Notes under the pieces: model-generated
Databases searched by the model: none
Told to the model about the DNA's origin: nothing
Seen by the model: the letters and a program-made list of their open reading frames with translations, nothing else
Source of the DNA: Peptoniphilaceae bacterium
GTDB lineage: Bacteria; Bacillota; Clostridia; Tissierellales; Peptoniphilaceae
Length of the DNA stretch: 28,568 nt
NCBI GenBank assembly: GCA_910589545.1
Contig: CAJUSY010000009.1
Span: 1-28,568 of the forward strand
Direction: 5' to 3'
Shown here: in pieces, positions 1-6,587 of the stretch
Numbering within the stretch: the first letter of the stretch is position 1
Layout of the letters: the number at the start of each line of letters is the position of its first letter
Translations under genes and position numbers: made by a program

Positions 1-72
1 TGTGCAGCTTGTCAGGCAACACTATTTTATCATAGGAGGTTTTGTTTTGCTTGAAGCTTAAGCTAATGTCTT

Positions 73-98
73 CCACCTGCATAGCAGGTGGTTTTTTT
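73..98 (+). terminator. Rho-independent terminator of an element left of the window
   Basis: An 8-bp perfect stem (CCACCTGC at 73-80, GCAGGTGG at 84-91) with a 3-nt loop is followed by seven T. It ends plus-strand transcription of something that starts before the window. I see no coding region in 1-140. The only other structure is a 10-bp palindrome CACTTAAGTG at 125-134. Confidence 0.8.
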
Positions 99-141
99 GT
101 TTCTCTCACTTCGTTCGCTCAACACACTTAAGTGCACAATC

Positions 142-173
142 AAAAAATCTATTCAAAATTAGAATAGATTTTT
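142..173 (-). terminator. Terminator after frr
   Basis: A 12-bp perfect inverted repeat (143-154 with 162-173, 7-nt loop) sits just past the frr stop. Read on the minus strand it ends in six T. The stem is A/T-rich and works on paper in both directions, so it may also stop leftover plus-strand transcription. Confidence 0.75.
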
Positions 174-206
174 AGATTTCCATTAATGATTTAGATTTCC
201 ATTAAT
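172..206. repeat. 19-bp tandem duplication over the frr stop codon
   Basis: The 16-bp word starting TTAGATTTCC occurs at 172-187 and again at 191-206, a period of 19 bp. The copy at 191-206 carries the last codons and stop of frr. The other copy lies downstream and overlaps the right arm of the terminator. Both copies would encode the same end (LMEI-stop), so the duplication leaves the protein unchanged. Confidence 0.85.
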
Positions 207-748
207 TCTGTTTCCTTGTCAGTAACAATACCATCAATTTCTTTAGTTAATTTATCTGTTAAAGATTGAATGTCATCAAGTACCACATGTAATTCATCTT
301 CAGAAATTTCTGCGTTCTTTTCCATCTTTTTAGCATCATCAACAAAATCTCTTCTTATAGATCTGATTGTTATCTTTGATTTTTCGCCATATTCTTTAAC
401 TACTTTTGTTAATTCTTTTCTTCTATCTTCAGTTAGTTGCGGAAATGGTAATCTAATAATATTTCCATCATTAGATGGTGTTATTCCTAGATTAGAAGCT
501 TGAATTTGCTTTTCTATTTCATTCATTATTGATTTATCCCACGGTTGAATTGTAAGTAATCTAGCTTCTGGAGCTGAGATAGTAGCAACCTGCTTTAAAG
601 GTGTAGAGGTTCCATAATAATCAACCATAATATTGTCTAATATACTAGGATTAGCTCTACCAGCTCTTACAGTTTTAAGTTCTTCTTTTAATGCATGTAA
701 AGTCTTATCAGCTTTTATTTCCATATCTTTTAAAATTTCTTTACTCAT
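191..748 (-). CDS. frr: Ribosome recycling factor
   Basis: RRF enters the post-termination ribosome in the cytoplasm and, with EF-G, splits it so that subunits and mRNA are reused. The 185-residue product has the usual family length, begins MSKEIL and has the conserved RAGRANPSIL and PLKQVATISAPE stretches plus the long C-terminal helical region. I chose the ATG at 748. It has a GAGGGGG ribosome-binding site 8 nt upstream, while the longer reading from a TTG at 763 would put that site inside the gene. It overlaps the pyrH stop by 8 nt, so the two are probably translationally coupled. The last codons and stop lie in a 19-bp tandem duplication (172-206). This is the last gene of the rpsB-tsf-pyrH-frr block. 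Confidence 0.97.
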   Translation of the reverse strand: MSKEILKDMEIKADKTLHALKEELKTVRAGRANPSILDNIMVDYYGTSTPLKQVATISAPEARLLTIQPWDKSIMNEIEKQIQASNLGITPSNDGNIIRLPFPQLTEDRRKELTKVVKEYGEKSKITIRSIRRDFVDDAKKMEKNAEISEDELHVVLDDIQSLTDKLTKEIDGIVTDKETELMEI

Positions 749-1460
749 TTTTTTCCCCCTCAACGATAGTTCCTATATTTTCTCCATGTGCGACTCTAAT
801 TATATTTTTAGGATCATCTATCCCAAATACTACCAAACCCATATTATTTTCCATACACAATGAAGTTGCAGTAGCATCCATTATTCCTAAACCCTTGTTT
901 AAAATATCTATATAAGTTAATTTGTCAAATTTAACAGCATTTTTATTTTTGTTAGGATCAGAATCGTATATTCCATCTGTTCCTCTTTTACCAGCTAAAA
1001 TTACATCACAATTAATTTCCACAGCTCTTAATGCAGCTGTAGTATCTGTAGAAAAATAGGGTAATCCAGTACCTGCTGCAAAAATCACTATCCTGCCTTT
1101 TTCAATATGTCTTATCGCTCTTCTTCTAATATATGGTTCAGCAACTTGTTTCATATCAATTGCAGTTTGGACTCTTGTTTGAATACCTTTTGCTTCTAAA
1201 GACGCTTGCAATCTCAAAGCATTAATAGTTGTACCCAACATTCCCATTGAATCAGATGTAGCCCTATCAATTTTAGATGATCTGCCTCTCCAAAAGTTTC
1301 CTCCACCTACAACGATTGCTATTTCTAATCCCTCTTCATGAACAGTTTTTATAGAATCACAAATATTTTCGATAATATCATCATCTAGTCCATGTCCTTG
1401 GTCTCCACTCAATGCTTCACCGCTTAATTTTAGTAGAACTCTTTTATATTTTAAACTCAA
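741..1460 (-). CDS. pyrH: UMP kinase
   Basis: Bacterial UMP kinase (amino acid kinase fold, hexameric, cytoplasmic) makes UDP from UMP and ATP in pyrimidine nucleotide synthesis. The 239-residue length is standard. Visible signatures are KLSGEAL (residues 11-17), GGGNFWRG (52-59), the GTGLPYFSTDTTAALRA nucleotide-binding stretch and GTDGIYDSDP. The start is TTG at 1460 with GGAGG at 1466-1470; no ATG lies in a better place. It has its own sigma-A-type promoter (1499-1527), although it also follows tsf in the usual order. The stop overlaps the frr start by 8 nt. Confidence 0.97.
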   Translation of the reverse strand: MSLKYKRVLLKLSGEALSGDQGHGLDDDIIENICDSIKTVHEEGLEIAIVVGGGNFWRGRSSKIDRATSDSMGMLGTTINALRLQASLEAKGIQTRVQTAIDMKQVAEPYIRRRAIRHIEKGRIVIFAAGTGLPYFSTDTTAALRAVEINCDVILAGKRGTDGIYDSDPNKNKNAVKFDKLTYIDILNKGLGIMDATATSLCMENNMGLVVFGIDDPKNIIRVAHGENIGTIVEGEKNE

Positions 1461-1498
1461 AATTTCCTCCTAATTAATAATAAGGTTTTCTTTAATTT

Positions 1499-1527
1499 AT
1501 CATACCAAATTAACATTTTAAAATCAA
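1499..1527 (-). promoter_or_regulatory. Sigma-A promoter of pyrH-frr
   Basis: TTGATT (1522-1527) and TATGAT (1499-1504) are separated by exactly 17 nt. They lie between the tsf terminator and the pyrH ribosome-binding site, giving a leader of about 30 nt. This would make pyrH-frr partly independent of rpsB-tsf. Confidence 0.7.
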
Positions 1528-1545
1528 TACAAAAATATGTAAAAT

Positions 1546-1574
1546 AAAAAAAGCCGCAATATAGAAATTGCAGC
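1546..1574 (-). terminator. Terminator after tsf
   Basis: An 8-bp stem with one G-U pair (1567-1574 with 1553-1560, 6-nt loop) is followed on the minus strand by a run of seven T. It starts 8 nt after the tsf stop. Confidence 0.85.
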
Positions 1575-1582
1575 AATATTTT

Positions 1583-2257
1583 TTATTGACCCATTTGTTT
1601 TTTTACTTCTTCAGCAAAATCTTCGTTTTTCTTTTCTAATCCTTCGCCAACTTCAAATCTTGAAAATCTACGTATTTTAATATTTTCACCGATTTTAGCA
1701 ATTAAATCTGTTAATAATTGCTCAACAGATTTGTTAGGATCCTTAATAAATGGTTGCTCTAGTAAGCAAATTTGAGAATAAAATTTGTTAATTCTTCCTT
1801 CTACTTTTTTTTCTGCTATCATTTTTGCCTTATCTTCAGGCATATTTTTACCATCATTTTCATTTAATGCTTGGTGAATTAACACTTCTTTTTCTTTTTC
1901 TATTTCTTCTGCAGGTACTTCTTCACGACTTACATATTTTGGATTTGATGCTACAACTTGCATAGCAATATCCTTAGCAAAGCTTTTAAATTCTTCATTT
2001 TTAGCAACGAAATCTGTTTCACTATTGATTTCCACAATAGATGCGATTTTTCCGCCATGAATATAAGTTTCAACAATACCTTCAGATGCTAATCTTCCAG
2101 CTTTCTTTTCAGCGCCAGCAAGTCCTTTTTCTCTTAAAAGATCTATTGCTTTCTCAATATTTCCATCTGCTTCATTAAGAACTTTCTTGCAGTCCATCAT
2201 TCCGGCGCCAGTTTTTTCTCTTAATTCTTTTACCATACTAGCAGTAATTTGTGCCAT
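1583..2257 (-). CDS. tsf: Elongation factor Ts
   Basis: EF-Ts is the cytoplasmic nucleotide exchange factor that recycles EF-Tu-GDP. The N-terminal UBA-like domain (about residues 1-55, with VKELREKTGAGMMDCKKVL) and the TDFVAKN motif (81-87) that contacts EF-Tu are both present. At 224 residues it is one of the shorter forms; many bacterial EF-Ts proteins have about 280-290. The region after the first core subdomain is compact, and a lysine/glutamate-rich tail ends in QMGQ. The ATG at 2257 has GGAGG upstream. It is separated from rpsB by a long hairpin. Confidence 0.96.
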   Translation of the reverse strand: MAQITASMVKELREKTGAGMMDCKKVLNEADGNIEKAIDLLREKGLAGAEKKAGRLASEGIVETYIHGGKIASIVEINSETDFVAKNEEFKSFAKDIAMQVVASNPKYVSREEVPAEEIEKEKEVLIHQALNENDGKNMPEDKAKMIAEKKVEGRINKFYSQICLLEQPFIKDPNKSVEQLLTDLIAKIGENIKIRRFSRFEVGEGLEKKNEDFAEEVKKQMGQ

Positions 2258-2276
2258 TTTATTACCTCCAATTAAA

Positions 2277-2327
2277 TTAAAAAGCGACTGTCAAACAATT
2301 ATTAAATTTTAAGTTTAACCGTCGCTT
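2277..2327 (-). terminator. Hairpin between rpsB and tsf, probable partial terminator
   Basis: In the rpsB-tsf spacer, AAGCGAC (2321-2327) pairs with GTCGCTT (2282-2288). After one mismatch the stem continues for about 7 more base pairs, and only five T follow on the minus strand. It looks like an attenuator that lowers tsf relative to rpsB rather than a full stop, since I see no separate tsf promoter in the gap. Confidence 0.65.
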
Positions 2328-2335
2328 ATTGTTTA

Positions 2336-3157
2336 TTATTCTTCGTCTGATTTTTCTTCAGAATTTTCAACAAATTCTTTTAAATCTTCTTCTGATACTG
2401 ATTCTTCTGTTTCAGGTTCTTCTGTATCATTTTCATCATTTTCATTTTCAGAATAAATTTCTTCTGAATCTTCACGACCTTGATTTGCTTCAATAACAGC
2501 ATCAGCAATTGTAGAAGTTAATAGTTTAACTGCTCTAATTGCATCATCATTACCAGGAATAGCTATGTCCAACTCATCTGGATCACAGTTAGTATCTACG
2601 ATACCAACAACGGGTATTCCCAATATCTTTGCTTCGTGAACAGCAATGTATTCTTTTTTAGGATCAACTACGAATAATACACTTGGCATCTTAGTCATTT
2701 TTCTAATACCACCAAGGTTTTTTTCAAGTTTTTCTCTTTCTCTTTCTAATTGGCTAACTTCTTTTTTTGGTAAAAGATCGAATGTTCCATCTTCTTCCAT
2801 TTCATATAATTGGTGAAGTCTATTAATTCTTGTTTTGATAGTTTTGTAGTTTGTTAACATACCACCTAACCATCTTTGGCTTACATAATGTTGTCCACAT
2901 CTTTTTGCTTCAGTTTCGATAGCTTCTTGAGCTTGTTTTTTTGTTCCTACAAAAAGAACTTCTCCACCATCTGCAACGATGTCTCTTACATAATTGTAGG
3001 CATCATCAATTTGTTTTACAGTTTTTTGAAGATCTATAATATAGATTCCATTTCTTTCTGTAAATATGAATTTTGACATTTTTGGGTTCCATCTTCTTGT
3101 TTGATGTCCAAAGTGAACCCCAGCTTCTAACAATGATTTCATTGATACTACTGACAT
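2336..3157 (-). CDS. rpsB: 30S ribosomal protein S2
   Basis: S2 is a late-binding protein of the small subunit head and is needed to recruit S1 or to position mRNA. The S2 core is complete: VSMKSLLEAGVHFGHQTRRWNPKM at the start, the TNYKTI region, and GIPVVGIVDTNCDPD with AIPGNDDAIRA near the end of the core. After about residue 230 there is a roughly 40-residue tail made mostly of Glu, Asp, Ser and Asn. That brings the protein to 273 residues, against about 230-250 for many homologues. The ATG at 3157 follows CGGAGG. It leads the rpsB-tsf pair. Confidence 0.97.
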   Translation of the reverse strand: MSVVSMKSLLEAGVHFGHQTRRWNPKMSKFIFTERNGIYIIDLQKTVKQIDDAYNYVRDIVADGGEVLFVGTKKQAQEAIETEAKRCGQHYVSQRWLGGMLTNYKTIKTRINRLHQLYEMEEDGTFDLLPKKEVSQLEREREKLEKNLGGIRKMTKMPSVLFVVDPKKEYIAVHEAKILGIPVVGIVDTNCDPDELDIAIPGNDDAIRAVKLLTSTIADAVIEANQGREDSEEIYSENENDENDTEEPETEESVSEEDLKEFVENSEEKSDEE

Positions 3158-3196
3158 TTTTTCTACCTCCGTTTTTTTCCTCCAGACGACTCATCT

Positions 3197-3227
3197 ACAA
3201 ATGCGACAATTAAGCAACTGCATTTGT
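3197..3227 (-). promoter_or_regulatory. Hairpin in the rpsB leader
   Basis: The roughly 90-nt leader between the rpsB promoter and start contains an 8-bp perfect stem (3220-3227 with 3197-3204) and two ribosome-binding-site-like words, TGGAGG and CGGAGG. S2 controls its own mRNA in some bacteria. Whether this hairpin is such a site cannot be told from one sequence. Confidence 0.4.
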
Positions 3228-3254
3228 ATCATCGACTGTGTGTTTTACTAAAAA

Positions 3255-3283
3255 AGTATAACATATATTTTTTTATTTTTCAA
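3255..3283 (-). promoter_or_regulatory. Sigma-A promoter of rpsB-tsf
   Basis: TTGAAA (3278-3283) and TATACT (3255-3260) are 17 nt apart. The -35 box overlaps the last codons of topA, whose stop is at 3273-3275. There is no terminator between topA and rpsB, so the topA operon transcript may also read into rpsB. Confidence 0.8.
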
Positions 3284-5339
3284 GCTTTTTATAATCACAT
3301 TTTTCGTTCGAACATAGAATTGATTCTCCTCGTCTGTTTTTTCTATGAACCAACAAACTTCCACATTCAGGACATTTTTCACCAGTCGGTTTATCCCATA
3401 AAGCAAAGTCACAATTAGGATAATTTTCGCAACCATAAAAAACTTTGCCTCTTTTAGAAACTTTTTCTATTATTCTATTACCACATTTTGGACATTTCAC
3501 GTGAGTATCTTTAACTATTGTTTCAGTGTATTTACATTCAGGAAATGAACTACAGCCAATAAATTTTCCATTTCTTCCATGTTTTATTACTAAATCACTT
3601 CCACATTCAGGACATTTACGACCTATAGGCTCATCCTTAACTTTGAATTTATCTTGAGCATTTTTTGCTTCAATTAAATCTTCATTAAATCCATCATAGA
3701 AATTTCTAATTACTTTTTTCCACTCTACATCATTTTCTGCAATATTGTCTAATTCATTCTCCATTTCAGCCGTAAATTTTTCATTGATAATTGAATCAAA
3801 ATATTGGACCACGAATTCACAAACTTTTTCTCCAATTTCTGTTGTATAGAATTTTTTTTCTTTTAATTCCACGTAATTTCTTGATAAGATACTACTTATA
3901 ATTGATGCGTAAGTGCTTGGTCTTCCTATTCCATCTTCTTCAAGAGTTTTTACTAAGCTCGCTTCTGTATATCTTGGTTTTGGTTTAGTAAAGTGTTGTT
4001 TTGACTCTATGTCTTTAGAAAACAAAGTTTCTTTTTCTTCTAATTCTGGTAATTCGCTATCTTTAGTATTTAATGAATAAACTCTTGTAAATCCATCAAA
4101 AATTACTACATTTCCATTCGATCTAAAAGTATATCCATTATTATCGAAATCAATTGATGTAGATAAATATCTTGCATCTTTCATTTGACTGGCAACCGTT
4201 CTTTCCCAAATTAACTTATATAATTTGTATTGATCATCCGTCAAATATTTTTTAATTTCATTTGGTCTTCTCTTTACAGATGAAGGTCTTATACCCTCGT
4301 GAGCATCTTGTGACCCTTTTTTCTTTTTGGAATAATCATATCCTTTTGTAGAGTATTGTTTACCATAAAGTTCATTAATAATATTTAAGCAATCATTGAC
4401 ACATACATGAGATATTCTTGTTGAATCAGTTCTCATATAAGTTATCAAACCTACAGAGCCTTCACTTCCCAAACTAATTCCTTCATATAATTGTTGAGCA
4501 ATTCTCATTGTTTTAGAAGTTTGAAAATACAACTTTTTATAAGCTTCTTGTTGAAGAGTTGATGTTGTAAAAGGGGCATATGGTTTTCTAGATTTTTTTT
4601 GTTGTTTAATAAAATTCACAACAAATTTATCTGATAATTCTTTTAATATTTTATTGGCTTCATCCTCATTATTAATATTTATTTTATTAGATTTATCTTT
4701 TGGACAATAGTAAAGTTCTGAATCAAATTCTAAACTATTCTTTGATAAGTTTGCATGAATTGACCAATATTCTTCTGGTTCAAACTCTCTTATTTCTTTT
4801 TCTCTTTCACATATAAGTCTTAATGCTACTGATTGTACTCTACCTGCACTAAGTCCAGATTTAACTTTCTTCCATAATAACGGGGATATGCTATAACCTA
4901 CTATTCTATCCAATACTCTTCTTGCTTGTTGTGCATCTACCAACTTAAGATCGAGAGCTTCAGGTTTTTTTATAGCTTCTTTTACAGAATCTTTTGTTAT
5001 TTCTTGAAATTTTACCCTATTTTCTTCTTCAGGATTTATACCTAATAGATAGCATAAGTGCCAAGAAATAGCCTCTCCTTCTCTATCAGGGTCGGTTGCC
5101 AAAAATATCTTTTGAGAATTTTTATAGTCCTTTTTTAGTGCATTAATTACACTAGCTTTACCCCTAACATTAATATACTGTGGTTCAAAATCATTCTCAA
5201 TATCTATTCCTAATTTACTTTTCGGTAAATCTCTTAAATGACCAATTGTAGCTACAACTTTATAACCTGATCCTAACATTTTTTGAATTGTTTTCGCTTT
5301 TGTTGGAGATTCCACGACCACTAGCTTTTTATTTGCCAT
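3273..5339 (-). CDS. topA: DNA topoisomerase I (type IA)
   Basis: It relaxes negative supercoils by cutting and resealing one strand through a 5'-phosphotyrosine. The TOPRIM domain holds Glu10 (VVVESPTK) and the acidic cluster TDPDREGE (82-89). The catalytic tyrosine is Tyr301 in LITYMRTDST. The C-terminus carries three four-cysteine zinc ribbons at about 576-602, 616-643 and 656-681. The 688-residue length is normal. The ATG at 5339 directly abuts the stop of the CYTH gene at 5340, so it is the last gene of the operon starting with the YdbC-like gene. Its 3' end contains the rpsB promoter. Confidence 0.97.
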   Translation of the reverse strand: MANKKLVVVESPTKAKTIQKMLGSGYKVVATIGHLRDLPKSKLGIDIENDFEPQYINVRGKASVINALKKDYKNSQKIFLATDPDREGEAISWHLCYLLGINPEEENRVKFQEITKDSVKEAIKKPEALDLKLVDAQQARRVLDRIVGYSISPLLWKKVKSGLSAGRVQSVALRLICEREKEIREFEPEEYWSIHANLSKNSLEFDSELYYCPKDKSNKININNEDEANKILKELSDKFVVNFIKQQKKSRKPYAPFTTSTLQQEAYKKLYFQTSKTMRIAQQLYEGISLGSEGSVGLITYMRTDSTRISHVCVNDCLNIINELYGKQYSTKGYDYSKKKKGSQDAHEGIRPSSVKRRPNEIKKYLTDDQYKLYKLIWERTVASQMKDARYLSTSIDFDNNGYTFRSNGNVVIFDGFTRVYSLNTKDSELPELEEKETLFSKDIESKQHFTKPKPRYTEASLVKTLEEDGIGRPSTYASIISSILSRNYVELKEKKFYTTEIGEKVCEFVVQYFDSIINEKFTAEMENELDNIAENDVEWKKVIRNFYDGFNEDLIEAKNAQDKFKVKDEPIGRKCPECGSDLVIKHGRNGKFIGCSSFPECKYTETIVKDTHVKCPKCGNRIIEKVSKRGKVFYGCENYPNCDFALWDKPTGEKCPECGSLLVHRKNRRGESILCSNEKCDYKKLEK

Positions 5340-5900
5340 TTAAAGTCTATCCTTTCTGTCAAATTTTTTTAATTTAGATCTTAATTCGCTTATAGATTCT
5401 GTCGATACTTGATCTTTTCTAATTTCTAGTTTATTTAATATATTTTCTAAATGTTCTTCATCTTTAACTTCTATCTCTAAATATGGATATGGATAAAAAT
5501 TCTCATCCCAACGATCAAAGTCCAGTCTCGCATCCAGAAACATAAAAGATTTTCTTTCCTTTTTTGATGAATACTGCTTATCTAATTTAACAAATTTTAA
5601 TATTTGTTTCAAATTTTCTTCATTATCAAATTTTATAGTATATTCATCATAATGCCTAACATTTGTATCATTAATTTTCTTTTTATAAGTAAGATATTTT
5701 GTTTTTTTGTTATTGTAGATATCTTCTGAAATTCTAATCCTAAGATAATCTGTGTTTTCAATTAAATCAAAATCATCAGATTCAATTAAAATGTTTTCTT
5801 GAATTTCATGAGCTATCATTACAGCTCCCAAATCAATTGCCTTTTCCATTAAACCATTAAAATCATCAGTGAATATCTTACACTCTAATTCTTTTTCCAT
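5340..5900 (-). CDS. CYTH-domain protein (triphosphate tunnel family)
   Basis: CYTH proteins fold into a beta-barrel tunnel that binds triphosphates with metal ions; members include class IV adenylate cyclases, thiamine triphosphatases and inorganic tripolyphosphatases. Seen here are the hallmark ExExK at residues 4-8 (ELECK), then LRIR, LTYKKK, ARLDFDRW and LEIEV, which supply the alternating basic and acidic tunnel residues. The 186-residue length fits a single-domain enzyme with no fused CHAD domain. The substrate cannot be read from sequence; tripolyphosphatase is the cautious guess. It sits 1 nt after the upstream phosphoesterase gene and abuts topA, so co-expression is near certain. Confidence 0.85.
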   Translation of the reverse strand: MEKELECKIFTDDFNGLMEKAIDLGAVMIAHEIQENILIESDDFDLIENTDYLRIRISEDIYNNKKTKYLTYKKKINDTNVRHYDEYTIKFDNEENLKQILKFVKLDKQYSSKKERKSFMFLDARLDFDRWDENFYPYPYLEIEVKDEEHLENILNKLEIRKDQVSTESISELRSKLKKFDRKDRL

Positions 5901-5901
5901 C

Positions 5902-6582
5902 TTATTTCCTTATTTCCTTAGCTTTAAAATCTATATAATCAGAAGATACACAATGTACATTTATTCCATCTATTAATCCTTCAACTACATTAGTATGTCC
6001 ATATCCGTGTAAATGACCATATACCAAATCTGTCACGTTGAATTTTTTTAGACAATTAAATAATTCATTAGGTTTTTTATTTATGTCAAATGGTGGATAA
6101 TGTAACATCATAATAATATCTTCATTATTTTTTGCACTTTCCAAGCTCATATTAACTCTTAGTATTTCTCTTTGAAAAATCTTTTTATCATTTTCTGTCG
6201 CTTCTTTGCTAGTTGGGTCTAGCCATCCACGCGATCCACATATAATAACTTTGCCTAAATCAAATGAGTCATTTTGAATAAATTTTATAGATTTAAAATC
6301 TAAATTTCTAAGTTTACTTATCCCCGACCACCAATAATCATGATTACCACGAGTTAATATCTTTTTACCTGGCATTTTATCAATTCTTTTCAAATCTACA
6401 AAAGCTTCATCTAATTGCATAGCCCATGAAATATCTCCAGGAATAAGTATAATATCATCTTCATTTAATTGATCTAAATTTTTAAATATCTTCTCTTCAT
6501 AATTTTCCCAATTATTTCCAAAAACATCCATGGACTTTTTTTTAGTATAATCCAGATGTAAATCACCTATCGCATAAATCAT
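5902..6582 (-). CDS. Calcineurin-like metallophosphoesterase
   Basis: This is a single-domain, cytoplasmic dinuclear-metal phosphoesterase. All five motifs are present in order: GDLHLD (residues 6-11), GDIS, RGNHD, the isolated histidine of MLHYPP, and GHLHG near the end. There is no signal peptide or membrane segment. The 226-residue size and the short cap resemble small predicted phosphohydrolases of Firmicutes and not the YhaO/SbcD nucleases. The substrate is unknown. The start is the ATG at 6582, 5 nt after the yhaN stop, with only a weak ribosome-binding site, so it probably depends on coupling to yhaN. Confidence 0.85.
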   Translation of the reverse strand: MIYAIGDLHLDYTKKKSMDVFGNNWENYEEKIFKNLDQLNEDDIILIPGDISWAMQLDEAFVDLKRIDKMPGKKILTRGNHDYWWSGISKLRNLDFKSIKFIQNDSFDLGKVIICGSRGWLDPTSKEATENDKKIFQREILRVNMSLESAKNNEDIIMMLHYPPFDINKKPNELFNCLKKFNVTDLVYGHLHGYGHTNVVEGLIDGINVHCVSSDYIDFKAKEIRK

Positions 6583-6587
6583 ATTTA

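Noticed and set aside
1..140. IS200/IS605-type end or TnpB guide RNA at the left edge
   Set aside because: The hairpin-T-run and nearby palindrome are suggestive, but no transposase sequence is in the window to support it.
749..763. Longer frr starting at TTG 763
   Set aside because: It would place the GAGGGGG ribosome-binding site inside the gene; the ATG at 748 gives the usual 185 residues.
270..915. Plus-strand frames at 270-503, 633-863 and 691-915
   Set aside because: They are shadows of frr and pyrH, lack ribosome-binding sites and resemble no protein.
5340..5900. Class IV adenylate cyclase activity for the CYTH protein
   Set aside because: CYTH motifs alone do not separate cyclase from tripolyphosphatase or thiamine triphosphatase, and no cyclic-AMP genes are nearby.
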